Origin: Nitrosomonas sp. JL21
Lineage (GTDB): Bacteria > Pseudomonadota > Gammaproteobacteria > Burkholderiales > Nitrosomonadaceae
Direction of reading: 5' to 3'
DNA length: 64,000 nucleotides
Assembly: GCF_009833095.1 (NCBI RefSeq)
Contig: NZ_QRCB01000023.1
Span: 1 to 64,000, forward strand
Shown here: positions 16,258-24,625 of the stretch, piece by piece
Position numbering within the stretch: the first letter of the stretch is position 1
Layout of the letters: each line of letters starts with the position of its first letter
Made by a program: the position numbers and the translations under genes
The notes under the pieces: model-generated
Databases searched by the model: none
Told to the model about the DNA's origin: nothing
The model's input: only the letters and a program-made list of their open reading frames with translations

Positions 16258-16696
16258 CAAGAACTATGACGGGGAGCTGCCATCGCGAACGACCAGCTTC
16301 TCCGGCAAGCATCCACAACTGGGGAGCGATACCCCGGCAAGCTTTCAAAGAGCACCGTCATCCCGCCGGGAATTCGATCAGGTACGCGATCCATACTATG
16401 CCAGGCAAATGAAAGTGATGGAGCTGACCGAAGCACAGCGGCGCGGGGACAGCGAACGCACGGGACGCGGCTCCGAGATGGTGAAACTGAACAAACCGTT
16501 TCCAGAGCTGCGCCCGAAATCCGAGCAGATTCCCATTCGTGAAACATTTAACCGCGCATGGCTGCGTGAACAACGTGAGGCACGGCTCAATGATCTGGAG
16601 CGGCAACGGGCAAAGCAGCAATTCGAGCGATCCGACCGCTCCATGCACGAGGATTGGGAGGAAAAAAGGCAGCAACAGCGTGGACTGGAACGCTAA
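16241..16696 (+). CDS. Hydrophilic Arg/Glu-rich protein, second of the pair
   Basis: Unrecognised 151-residue, very charged protein with no hydrophobic segment. It shares GRGSE, the IPIR stretch and LREQREAR with the preceding protein, but has 70 extra amino-terminal residues. The last 50 residues are almost entirely Arg, Gln, Glu and Leu (LNDLERQRAKQQFERS), a probable single long helix. It is translationally coupled to the preceding gene by a 17-base overlap in another frame. A 166-base gap without other genes follows. Confidence 0.6.
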   Translation: MAGNVDKNYDGELPSRTTSFSGKHPQLGSDTPASFQRAPSSRREFDQVRDPYYARQMKVMELTEAQRRGDSERTGRGSEMVKLNKPFPELRPKSEQIPIRETFNRAWLREQREARLNDLERQRAKQQFERSDRSMHEDWEEKRQQQRGLER

Positions 16697-16862
16697 ATAG
16701 TTTTGGAAATTGAATGCACGAGGTACGTTTTTTATTGCCAGCTTTAAAAGAATATGTTCTCTTTTTGTTCGTGTTGAATATTTTTTAAACGACGAAGAGG
16801 GACACGAAACGATGAATGAATAACTTTCAAGGCAGGGCCTTGAACAAATCAGGGAGACGAAG

Positions 16863-17174
16863 ATGAATAACAATGCGACAGAACAGAACGAAAATAAACG
16901 GGAAGCCATTCCCGTCCCCACACTGGATTATGATATATACCGTGGAGATTTGGCGGATCTGAAACTGACCGCCGCGCAGGAGAATGAATTACTGACTATT
17001 CTCTGGGATATCATGCGTATGATGGTAGATCTCAATCTGGATATGGATGCCGTGCATGTACTCATGCCGCCTTCATTGTGCAAGGCATTCAATGAGGATG
17101 GAGAAGACGATGAAGCAGAGCAAAAACGCAATCGAAGCGCTGGTACACAAAACGAAAGGAGTCGGAATGGATAA
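16863..17174 (+). CDS. Small acidic protein preceding the large serine recombinase
   Basis: Unrecognised 103-residue protein with GGGAG 8 bases before the ATG. An acidic helical core (LKLTAAQENELLTILWDIMRM) is followed by an acidic patch (NEDGEDDEAEQ). Its last 8 bases overlap the start of the recombinase, a coupling that suggests it modulates the recombinase, for example as a directionality factor or partner. That role is inferred from position only. Confidence 0.6.
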   Translation: MNNNATEQNENKREAIPVPTLDYDIYRGDLADLKLTAAQENELLTILWDIMRMMVDLNLDMDAVHVLMPPSLCKAFNEDGEDDEAEQKRNRSAGTQNERSRNG

Positions 17175-18678
17175 GGCTGTGATTTATTGCCGGGTATCTA
17201 CCAAGCGGCAGACGAAAGAAGGCGATGGATTAGCCTCGCAAGCGACGCGCTGCCGCGAGTTTGCCCGCTACCGCAATCTGGAAGTGGTCGAAGTGTTTCA
17301 GGATTCCCAATCCGGTTCGCTCATTGACCGGCCCGGCATGCAGGCAATGCTTAAATACTTGAGGTCGCACCGCAGAGACAATCTGACGGTGATCATCGAC
17401 GATCTGAGCAGGCTTGCGCGGGGGGTGGAAGCGCATATCCATCTGCGCACAGCAATTTCCAGCGTAGGGGCGAAACTGGCTTCGCCCAGCATCGAATTCG
17501 GCGAAGATTCGGATTCGGTGCTGGTCGAGCATCTGCTTGCCAGCGTGTCGCAACATCATCGCCAGAAGAATGCCGAACAAACCCGCAACAGAAGACGGGC
17601 GCGAATGCTGAACGGCTATTGGGTGCATTTTGCGCCGATTGGCTATAAGTACGCCTCAAAGCCGGGCCATGGCAAAGTTCTAGTGAGAGATGAGCCGCTC
17701 GCCAGTATCGTGGCCGAAGGATTGGAAGGCTATGCCAGCGGGCGCTTCCAAATCAGGGCAGAGGTAAAACGATTCTTTGAGCAGTTTCCCGAGTTTCCCA
17801 CAGACGCCAAGGGCGAAGTCAGCAACGAACATGTCAACCGAATTTTAAGCCGGGTGATTTATGCCGGCCACATCCAATCGGACATCATGAATGTGTCGTT
17901 GCGCCCGGCACACAACGAACCGTTAATCTCGCTGGAAACCTTCCAAAAAATCCAGCAACGCATGCAGGAGAAACCCAAAATAGCCGCACGGAAAGATTTG
18001 AATGAAGATTTCCCACTACGTGGTGCCGTGCGTTGTAGCGATTGCGACAATCCTTTGACTGCCTGCTGGACGAAGGGGCGTAGCAAATATTATCCGTATT
18101 ATTACTGCTTCGCCAAAGGCTGTGAAAGCTACGGCAAGGCCATCAACCGCGAAAAGCTCGAAGGCGAATTTGTAAGCTTGCTACACAAGCTGGAACCTTC
18201 ACCGCCGCTATTCAAAGTCGCGACCAAGATGTTCGAAACATGGTGGCGTTACCGGCAGGCGCAGATTACGCAGCGCGGGCAGTCAATGGTGCGCGAGGTA
18301 CGCAAACTGGATGAGAAAATCGAGCAATTGATGGATAGATTGGTTGAGGCGGACAGCCAAACGATGGTCAAGGCGTATGAAAAGCGGGTCAAGCAACTGG
18401 AAACCGATAAGGCCGTGCTGGTCGAAAAATCCGGCCAATCCATGCGTCCAATGCGCTCGTTCGATGCGGCACTTAGAACCGCCCTGGATTTTATCTCGAA
18501 CCCACATAAGCTCTGGGATTCCGGGCGATTGTGCGATCGCCGCGCCGTGCTGAAACTGGCTTTTCCGGGTGGGTTCCAATATCACCGAAAAACAGGACTT
18601 AGAACCGCTGAAACCCCATTACCCTTCAAGGTGTTAGGAGAGCTTATGAGTAAGAAAATTCAAATGGCGGGGCATTAA
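17167..18678 (+). CDS. Large serine recombinase (integrase type)
   Basis: A protein of 503 residues from the ATG at 17167, which has AAAGGAG just upstream; longer in-frame starts have no ribosome site and would overlap the previous gene. The serine recombinase domain starts VIYCRVSTKRQ with nucleophile Ser11. The recombinase domain (about 170-290) is followed by a zinc ribbon (RCSDCDNPLTACW then YYYCFAKGCESYG) and a coiled-coil segment (about 390-460). This is the layout of large serine integrases that insert elements at one site. The final codons and stop lie in sequence that reads, in another frame, as the ArdC-like target gene, so the 3' end appears to be an integration junction. Confidence 0.9.
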   Translation: MDKAVIYCRVSTKRQTKEGDGLASQATRCREFARYRNLEVVEVFQDSQSGSLIDRPGMQAMLKYLRSHRRDNLTVIIDDLSRLARGVEAHIHLRTAISSVGAKLASPSIEFGEDSDSVLVEHLLASVSQHHRQKNAEQTRNRRRARMLNGYWVHFAPIGYKYASKPGHGKVLVRDEPLASIVAEGLEGYASGRFQIRAEVKRFFEQFPEFPTDAKGEVSNEHVNRILSRVIYAGHIQSDIMNVSLRPAHNEPLISLETFQKIQQRMQEKPKIAARKDLNEDFPLRGAVRCSDCDNPLTACWTKGRSKYYPYYYCFAKGCESYGKAINREKLEGEFVSLLHKLEPSPPLFKVATKMFETWWRYRQAQITQRGQSMVREVRKLDEKIEQLMDRLVEADSQTMVKAYEKRVKQLETDKAVLVEKSGQSMRPMRSFDAALRTALDFISNPHKLWDSGRLCDRRAVLKLAFPGGFQYHRKTGLRTAETPLPFKVLGELMSKKIQMAGH

Positions 18679-18682
18679 TAGT

Positions 18683-20830
18683 TTGAACCTGATCAGCCGG
18701 GGATACACTGATCCACGCTGGCTGACCTATAAACAGGCAGAGGGGGTAGGGGCACAGGTGCGAAAAGGAGAAAAAAGCACACCCGTGCAGTACTGGCTAT
18801 TTACTGAAGAACGGATAAAAACCGATGAGCAGGGCGTGCCGATCCTGAACAGTGATGCCCAGCCCATCAAAGAGCACGTCAAACTTGAGCGTCCCAAAGT
18901 ATTTTATGCCGCTGTATTTAACGCGGAGCAAATCGATAACCTGCCAGAATTGGTTATTAAGGCTCCTGACTGGGATCCACTCGAGCGGTCAGAAGATTTA
19001 TTGGAACGCTCTCAAGCCATTATCCATCACGGTGAGATCGATGGCGCATTTTATCGGCCATCGACCGACAGCATTCATCTGCCGTACAAACATCAATTTC
19101 CCACAGCGGCTGGTTATTACCAAACAGCCCTGCATGAACTAGGCCACTGGAGTGGTCACGAATCACGCTTGAATCGTGATCTTTCCCATCCATTCGGCAG
19201 TGAAGGATATAGCCGTGAAGAACTGCGCGCCGAGATTGCAAGCATGATATTAGGCGCAGAACTGGGCATTGGCCATGATCCTGCGCAGCACGTGGCTTAT
19301 GTAGGGTCATGGATCAAAACCCTGCAGGATGATCCCCTCGAGATATTCCGTACTGCAGCTGATGCAGAAAAAATCCGGGAATTTGTGCTCGCATTAGCAC
19401 ATCAACAAGAAAGGGAAGTTAGGGAGACCATCAACACACATCCAGTTAATCAATCCTATGAGCATGATAAACCCATGCTGCAGCAATCCGACAAGCAAGA
19501 GGAGGGGAGTATGCGCCAATATTTGATTGTGCCTTATAAAGACAAAGAATTTGCCAAGCTTGCCGGAGCACGTTGGGATAAATCAGCTAAAGCCTGGTAT
19601 GTGGGGCCCGATGCCGACATCGAAGCTCTGCAACCCTGGTTACCCGATAACGTAGTTCTGCGGCCAGAACCGGCTATAGATCCAATAGTTGAGTTTGCCG
19701 AGTTATTACATGCGCAAGGTTGCCAAGTGGACGGCAATCACCCGATGATGGACGGCCAGACTCACAGAATCAAAGTAACAGGAGACAAGCGAAATGAAAA
19801 ATCCGGATTTTATGTAGCCCATCTGGACGGCCGCCCAGCAGGGTATTTCAAGAACAATCGAACTGGTGTTGAGACACGCTGGAAAGCGAAAGGATATTCT
19901 TTAACGGATGAGCAAAAAGCAGAACTCATTGCCCAGGCCGCGATCAAATTGCAAATCAGAGAAGCCGAGCATCATGCCCAGCACATCAAAATTGCGCAAG
20001 CCATTCAAGAATTGCTCGCTATCGCACCCCTTGCCGATGCCAGTCATCCATATTTAGCTCAAAAGCACGCTAGGGCAGGGGATTTAAAGGTCGTGCCTCA
20101 GAATGCGGATCATTTACCAGCTGATTCGATCATCAAAATTGCCAGCAATTGGCACGAAGCCAAACAATTGCGTGAAGATCATCCTGAGTGTCTGGTATTG
20201 ACCGTCGGTGATTTATTACTGTCTGCTCAGGGTGTTGATGGTTCGATCTGGAGCGTGCAAACGATACAAGCCAATGGTACGAAGCTTTTTGCGGCCGGAA
20301 GCAAAAAGGAGCACACCTTTCATATTGCAGGGAACAATGGTTTGGCATGGGATAAAACTATCGACACAGCCTCTGCCATTATCATTGCCGAAGGCTATGC
20401 CACAGCGGATACGTTGTCTCAGGCGTTGGAAATGCCTGTCATCGCAGCGTTTGATTCCGGCAATCTGCCCAAAGTAGCGCAAGATCTACATGATGCCTAT
20501 CCAGATAAGCCCATCATCATTGCAGGAGATGATGATCGTCACCTGGAGTCAACCCAGAACAAAAACCCAGGCAGAGAGAAAGCATCAGAAGCGGCACAGC
20601 TCGTGGATGGGGTAGCGGTATTTCCTCTATTTGCACCAGGTGAGCAAATAGAATTTAATTTCAGTGACTTCAATGATCTGGCTAACCGAAGTGTGCTTGA
20701 GCTCGAAGCGGTCAAGCGACAAGTCGGATCCGTTGTGGAGCGCGTGCTACGAAATACACGTGTGGAAAATCTTCAGACTCCGACCAAGTTAAGGCAGGAA
20801 ACTGCACAAAAACGCGCATTGGTCAGATAA
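18683..20830 (+). CDS. ArdC / metallopeptidase / Toprim polyvalent protein, 5' truncated
   Basis: A 715-residue open frame with several domains. First comes an ArdC-type ssDNA-binding domain (GYTDPRWLTYKQAEGVGAQV). A zincin metallopeptidase follows (HELGHWSGHESRLNRD, H151, E152, H155), then a DUF5710-like domain (LAGARWDKSAKAWYV, about 285-305), and a Toprim primase-like domain with the acidic motifs IIAEG and AGDDD. ArdC proteins protect incoming plasmid DNA and act early in conjugation. The usual 50-60 residue start is missing. Homology (WRGINSLNL) continues upstream of the TTG in frame to about 18662, inside the recombinase 3' end, and a stop lies at 18647. It is probably disrupted by insertion; any translation would begin at TTG 18683 without a ribosome site. 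Confidence 0.8.
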   Translation: MNLISRGYTDPRWLTYKQAEGVGAQVRKGEKSTPVQYWLFTEERIKTDEQGVPILNSDAQPIKEHVKLERPKVFYAAVFNAEQIDNLPELVIKAPDWDPLERSEDLLERSQAIIHHGEIDGAFYRPSTDSIHLPYKHQFPTAAGYYQTALHELGHWSGHESRLNRDLSHPFGSEGYSREELRAEIASMILGAELGIGHDPAQHVAYVGSWIKTLQDDPLEIFRTAADAEKIREFVLALAHQQEREVRETINTHPVNQSYEHDKPMLQQSDKQEEGSMRQYLIVPYKDKEFAKLAGARWDKSAKAWYVGPDADIEALQPWLPDNVVLRPEPAIDPIVEFAELLHAQGCQVDGNHPMMDGQTHRIKVTGDKRNEKSGFYVAHLDGRPAGYFKNNRTGVETRWKAKGYSLTDEQKAELIAQAAIKLQIREAEHHAQHIKIAQAIQELLAIAPLADASHPYLAQKHARAGDLKVVPQNADHLPADSIIKIASNWHEAKQLREDHPECLVLTVGDLLLSAQGVDGSIWSVQTIQANGTKLFAAGSKKEHTFHIAGNNGLAWDKTIDTASAIIIAEGYATADTLSQALEMPVIAAFDSGNLPKVAQDLHDAYPDKPIIIAGDDDRHLESTQNKNPGREKASEAAQLVDGVAVFPLFAPGEQIEFNFSDFNDLANRSVLELEAVKRQVGSVVERVLRNTRVENLQTPTKLRQETAQKRALVR

Positions 20831-20942
20831 TCCAGGGAGATCAGCAGTTGCTACCGGAAACCGAGAAGTTTTATGACGGAAAATGATGGAATAATTAAAT
20901 CAAAAGGCAGGGGTGTTCGGCTCTAATAGGTTGTGATGAAGG

Positions 20943-20977
20943 TTATCCACAAAAATAGTGGATGAAGATGTGGATAA
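20943..20977. promoter_or_regulatory. Pair of inverted consensus DnaA boxes
   Basis: TTATCCACA (20943-20951) and its exact reverse complement TGTGGATAA (20969-20977) lie 17 bases apart in the 224-base gap between the ArdC-like gene and the SRAP-like gene. Each matches the DnaA box consensus. This may be a DnaA-controlled promoter for the damage-response genes, a titration site, or part of an origin. No iterons or AT-rich unwinding element are seen next to it. Confidence 0.55.
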
Positions 20978-21054
20978 GTGCTTTAAATTGAGCATGGGTG
21001 ATGATGATTTCAGATGCTTAAAAATTAACCTTCAAGTTTCCTGACATTTTTAAA

Positions 21055-21465
21055 ATGTGCGGCGGTATTCAATATCAAGATCATAAAATCTACTTTCCTC
21101 AGCCTGATGCAAGGTTACCAATAAAACTACGGGGAGGAGGGGTCACGTGGATTACCTGGGGCAGGCGCCAGAAAGAAGCCATCGGTAAATTCCCCAATGG
21201 CGGTTGGGCGAGATTGGATTCCATCAAAATGGGCAAATGGAAGCCTTGGCATCCGAAGCCTGTACTAATCCCCATCGAGAGCTTTCTGGAAAAAGATCAC
21301 AATAAGCAATCCCATTGGATCACGCTTGCTACAAACATGTTTCTGCAAGGATTAGTTGCTGAAAGAAACGGTGAGCAAAGAGTTTATATTGTCACAGAAG
21401 AGACACCGCCAGAATATCACTGGATCCATGACCGCTGGCCCAGGTTGATCAAAGTATCAGGCTGA
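21055..21465 (+). CDS. Short SRAP/YedK-like protein
   Basis: A 136-residue protein that begins MCGG, so Cys2 becomes the amino-terminal nucleophile after Met removal, as in SRAP (YedK/HMCES) proteins that crosslink to abasic sites in ssDNA. The carboxyl end has HWIHDRWPRLI, matching the conserved HDRMP region. The family is usually about 200-220 residues; here the centre is shortened, and the conserved Asn of the active site looks replaced (ARLDSI). It precedes umuD and umuC, and SRAP proteins are linked with the SOS response. The start has no strong ribosome site. Confidence 0.7.
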   Translation: MCGGIQYQDHKIYFPQPDARLPIKLRGGGVTWITWGRRQKEAIGKFPNGGWARLDSIKMGKWKPWHPKPVLIPIESFLEKDHNKQSHWITLATNMFLQGLVAERNGEQRVYIVTEETPPEYHWIHDRWPRLIKVSG

Positions 21466-21488
21466 AGATTTTACTTACTGCTACGCGG

Positions 21489-21535
21489 TTGACATCATTT
21501 AGGATGGTATGCTTGAATATAGTACACTATTCAAG
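21489..21535 (+). promoter_or_regulatory. Promoter with LexA-like palindrome for umuDC
   Basis: A consensus -35 hexamer TTGACA (21489-21494) is followed by a long inverted repeat with arms CTTGAATA (21512-21519) and TATTCAAG (21528-21535), with GTAC at the centre. The palindrome covers the expected -10 region and lies 14 bases upstream of umuD. An SOS-type repressor site is the natural reading, although the sequence is not the E. coli CTGT-N8-ACAG form; the UmuD-like protein or a host LexA could be the ligand. Confidence 0.55.
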
Positions 21536-21549
21536 ATGGAGCTTTTGAT

Positions 21550-22167
21550 ATGTCAACTCATGGCGGAAAACGCGAAAAAGCAGGTCGGCCGAGCGGCCAG
21601 GGCACTTTTGGTGAACCCACAAAAATCATGCGCATACCAGAGAGTCAGACGGGGGTCGTCAGGAATTTCCTGGAAGCCTTGCAACGCAAACGGTCGAAGG
21701 CAGAAAGCGAGTTGGCGGATACAGAAATCAATGTGGAAGAGTTTTTCAGCCCCATTATTAATGAGCAACCCACCCATCTTCCCCTGTTTTCAACAAAAGT
21801 TGCCGCAGGATTTCCGAGCCCTGCCGACGATTACGTCGAGAAAAGCCTTGATGTCAGCGAATTTTTGATCGATCACGCTGCATCCACTTTCTTTGTCACA
21901 ATCAAAGGGGAATCGATGATCGATGTAGGCTTGCTCCCAGGCGATAAGGTTGTCGTCGATCGTTCAAAAACACCGGCGCTTGGCGATATCGTATTGGCCG
22001 TGGTCGATCGGGAGTTTACGATCAAAATTTATGATCATGGCGCAAACAAAATGCCAAGGCTCATGCCCGCTAATTCATCCGGAGCTTATCGGCCCCTTTA
22101 TATCCGCCCGGATATGCAATTTGAGATCTTCGGCGTAATTATTGGATCGTTCCGACGATTCAAATAA
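21550..22167 (+). CDS. umuD: UmuD-like S24 peptidase
   Basis: A 205-residue UmuD-type protein. The peptidase core has the Ala-Gly cleavage site at 86-87 (VAAGFPSP), nucleophile Ser122 (KGESMID), and general base Lys159 (REFTIKIYD). E. coli UmuD has 139 residues; the extra 65 here form a Lys/Arg-rich amino-terminal extension (GGKREKAGRP) that may contact DNA. The start has GGAG 9 bases upstream. RecA-stimulated self-cleavage would produce UmuD' for polymerase V with the UmuC encoded 59 bases downstream. Confidence 0.92.
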   Translation: MSTHGGKREKAGRPSGQGTFGEPTKIMRIPESQTGVVRNFLEALQRKRSKAESELADTEINVEEFFSPIINEQPTHLPLFSTKVAAGFPSPADDYVEKSLDVSEFLIDHAASTFFVTIKGESMIDVGLLPGDKVVVDRSKTPALGDIVLAVVDREFTIKIYDHGANKMPRLMPANSSGAYRPLYIRPDMQFEIFGVIIGSFRRFK

Positions 22168-22226
22168 GAATCTTAATATTTTTCCGTCAGTCAGGTTCGC
22201 TTAGTCATTGATTAGCAGGATAAACT

Positions 22227-23498
22227 ATGTCCCGCCGTGCTATCGCGCTCATCGATGTCAATAATTTTTACGTCAGCTGTGAGCGTATTTTCAACCCGCA
22301 TCTGGAAGGCAAACCAGTGGTAGTGCTATCCAACAACGATGGTTGTGCTGTAGCTAGAAGTAATGAAGTCAAGGCGCTGGGCGTCAAAATGGGACAGCCC
22401 TGGTTCCAACTCAAAGATCTGGCCCGTAAACATAACATCATCGCTTACTCATCCAATTACACGTTATATGCTGACATGAGTCATCGAGTGATGACTATTT
22501 TGAACATGTTCAGTCCCCGGCAAGAAATTTATTCGATTGACGAATGTTTCTTAGATTTAACTGGATTTTCGAATCTAGCGCAGTATGGCCAGGACATTCG
22601 GCAGACAATAAAACAATGGACGGGTTTGCCAGTTTGTGTGGGGATCGCTGCTACTAAAACACAGGCCAAATTGTCTAACCATATCGCTAAAAAATTCCCA
22701 CAGCTCGATGGGGTATGTGATTTCACCGCCATGTCAGCCTTCGAACAAGATATCTGGTATAAAAGAATCGAAGTAGGGGAGATCTGGGGGATAGGCAGGC
22801 GTCTCGCGCCTAAGCTTCATCAGTATGGGATCCAGAACGTTTATGACCTCAAATGTGCCTCTCCAATCATCATGAGGAATAAATTCTCTGTCGTGATGGA
22901 AAAAATCATCCGGGAACTCAATGGCACTTCATGCATTGAATTGGAGGAGGTAACACCAAAAAAGGAAATCGTCTGTTCGCGATCGTTTGGAGTGAGGGTC
23001 ACGCAATTATCGGAATTAGAGGAAGCTGTATCCCTTTATATGCGCCGTGCTTCAGAAAAACTGCGCCGCCAGCGCTCATATGCCGGTGCAGTATCCGTAT
23101 TCATCAATACCAGCCGGTTCAACAAACCGCAAGAGAATTATTGGAATGAGACGACAATCCCTCTGCCAACCCACACTGACAGCACGATACTTCTGACCAA
23201 AACCGCACTGTGGGGCTTGAGAAGAATATATCGTCGGGGGTTCGAGTATCAAAAAGCAGGGGTTAGGCTATCAGGACTGGTGAATGCTCAAACAAGGCAA
23301 ACTGATCTTTTTGGACTGCTACCAAAAGGCTATACCTCTCAAGAATTAATTGAAGTCGTAGACCACATCAATCACCGGATGGGTACTGGCACGATTCGCC
23401 TTACATCCGAGGGCATGCAGCAGGGCTGGATGATGAAGCGAGAAAAGATCAGTCAGGAATATACAACCAATTGGGATGAATTGCTTTGTGTACCATAG
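22227..23498 (+). CDS. umuC: UmuC, Y-family DNA polymerase subunit
   Basis: A 423-residue Y-family polymerase of the usual UmuC length. It begins with the metal-binding [14 protein letters not shown] (D10) and has the catalytic [10 protein letters not shown] motif (D105, E106). The helix-hairpin-helix and little-finger regions are complete ([11 protein letters not shown], then [10 protein letters not shown]). With UmuD' it makes polymerase V for translesion synthesis. Plasmid-borne umuDC operons (for example mucAB, rumAB) are well known. No frameshift is seen, and the gene looks functional. Confidence 0.95.
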   Translation: MSRRAIALIDVNNFYVSCERIFNPHLEGKPVVVLSNNDGCAVARSNEVKALGVKMGQPWFQLKDLARKHNIIAYSSNYTLYADMSHRVMTILNMFSPRQEIYSIDECFLDLTGFSNLAQYGQDIRQTIKQWTGLPVCVGIAATKTQAKLSNHIAKKFPQLDGVCDFTAMSAFEQDIWYKRIEVGEIWGIGRRLAPKLHQYGIQNVYDLKCASPIIMRNKFSVVMEKIIRELNGTSCIELEEVTPKKEIVCSRSFGVRVTQLSELEEAVSLYMRRASEKLRRQRSYAGAVSVFINTSRFNKPQENYWNETTIPLPTHTDSTILLTKTALWGLRRIYRRGFEYQKAGVRLSGLVNAQTRQTDLFGLLPKGYTSQELIEVVDHINHRMGTGTIRLTSEGMQQGWMMKREKISQEYTTNWDELLCVP

Positions 23499-23712
23499 TT
23501 ATCTAATATTTATTTTTCATACAGGATGTTATATTTTGATACAACAGTGCCCGCTATTTCAGTGATTTCCTGATCTCCCAGTGGGAATAGTCAGTCATTG
23601 TATCTAGGCCTAAATACCTGCAATAGGATATTGACAGGTATAGTCATAAAGTCCGTGTAAACCTAAAACCTGGCCTGCTTATAAAGCGGTAAGTGACCAG
23701 TGTGGTTAGCAC

Positions 23713-23880
23713 GAAGAGCGTTGGGTTAAGAAAGCGGCAAATCGGTATTTGATTATAAGCAGCATGCAGTAGTAGATAACAATGGTTTGGTGCTGGCGGT
23801 TTAAACCACCGCAACCAATTGCCATGGCAACAAGCAGCTGCTGGGCCTGCTCGACAAAGCCAATATTCAGGCGGGAATTT
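23713..23880 (+). pseudogene. IS5-family transposase remnant
   Basis: Read with one frameshift and one in-frame stop, this stretch gives EERWVKKA, then GKSVFDYKQHAVVDNNGLVL, then NKQLLGLLDKANIQAGI. This is the central DDE region of an IS5-family transposase. The start and end of the gene are absent, and the following 200 bases (23881-24084) no longer align by eye and contain no gene. It marks an old insertion beside the first WGR gene. Confidence 0.7.
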
Positions 23881-24084
23881 CTTTTAGAAAAGATGATATT
23901 TTGCATGATATGAGCCTCATCCTTATCCAAGGCCTTATAGTAATATTTGTTATCAGTATCTGCCAAAAATTAAAAGTTACTTACACCAAGGACAGACTCG
24001 CTCATATTAATGCTAAATCTTTTGATAATGCCATGAACGGCAAGGAAGCTAAGAGCGATGTCAAGCCATGATTGAGACCGTAAA

Positions 24085-24417
24085 ATGCTTGATTCAATAT
24101 TATTGGAAGCCTGTAACCCTGAACTAAATATCTGGCGGTCCTACCGTATAACCTTCGGACAAGACTTATTCGGTAGCTGGATAGTTGAACTGAGTTATGG
24201 CCGTATCGGCTCAAAGGGTCGAAGCAGAACTATCTTAGCTGAAAACGAAACCCAAGCTATGGGCTATGTTGAGCAGTGCCTTAAAAAAAGACAATCTGCC
24301 CCGAAGCGTATCGGGGCGAGCTATAGAATTAAGCAATTACCCAGAGAATGGGAAGAAAATACAAATAAGCTGCTGTCAAAAATTAGCGGTGAATTCCAGT
24401 CGTCGAATGAAGATTGA
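24085..24417 (+). CDS. WGR-domain protein, copy 1
   Basis: A 110-residue protein with a WGR-type fold. NIWRSYRITFGQDLFGSWIV then ELSYGRIGSKGRS carries the WxxxxGRIG core, and the carboxyl tail is charged. WGR domains bind nucleic acid ends in PARPs and occur alone in bacterial plasmids. A nearly identical gene lies on the opposite strand at 50713-51039; the two differ at a handful of residues in the first 90 and more in the tail. The shared sequence extends a dozen bases upstream of the ATG (ATTGAG-CCGTAAAATG). A perfect hairpin follows the stop. Confidence 0.75.
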   Translation: MLDSILLEACNPELNIWRSYRITFGQDLFGSWIVELSYGRIGSKGRSRTILAENETQAMGYVEQCLKKRQSAPKRIGASYRIKQLPREWEENTNKLLSKISGEFQSSNED

Positions 24418-24421
24418 TTTG

Positions 24422-24470
24422 GGGGCTGTAGTAGATTAGCTTAGTTGTTAAGCTAATCTACTACAGCCCC
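24422..24470 (+). terminator. Perfect 22-bp stem hairpin
   Basis: GGGGCTGTAGTAGATTAG and four more bases (24422-24443) pair perfectly with 24449-24470 around the loop GTTGT. It starts 4 bases after the WGR gene stop. The stem is far longer than typical terminators and only TTAAG follows, so it could instead be the end of a small mobile element or a site for a structural DNA-binding protein. The WGR copy at 50.7 kb has no such hairpin. Confidence 0.6.
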
Positions 24471-24625
24471 TTAAGTAATTGTTTAACGATTCGCTTAATA
24501 TTTTAGGCCATTGCGGTCATCAAGCATCATACTCACTACCAAGCACTTTATAGACACAATAGCTCAGATAGGAATTTGCACTGCTAAAATTAATCTCTCT
24601 CTATAAAAATCCTCTTGTAATTAAT

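Noticed and set aside
16358-16921. 187-codon minus-strand frame with a hydrophobic start
   Set aside because: Antisense to the Arg/Glu-rich gene and its downstream gap, no ribosome site, low-complexity composition; the plus-strand genes are better supported.
21509-21868. 119-codon frame overlapping the start of umuD
   Set aside because: Starts inside the promoter palindrome in another frame than umuD and shows no domain.
23706-23966. Minus-strand 86-codon open frame
   Set aside because: The plus strand reads as an IS5 transposase remnant, so this frame is its shadow.
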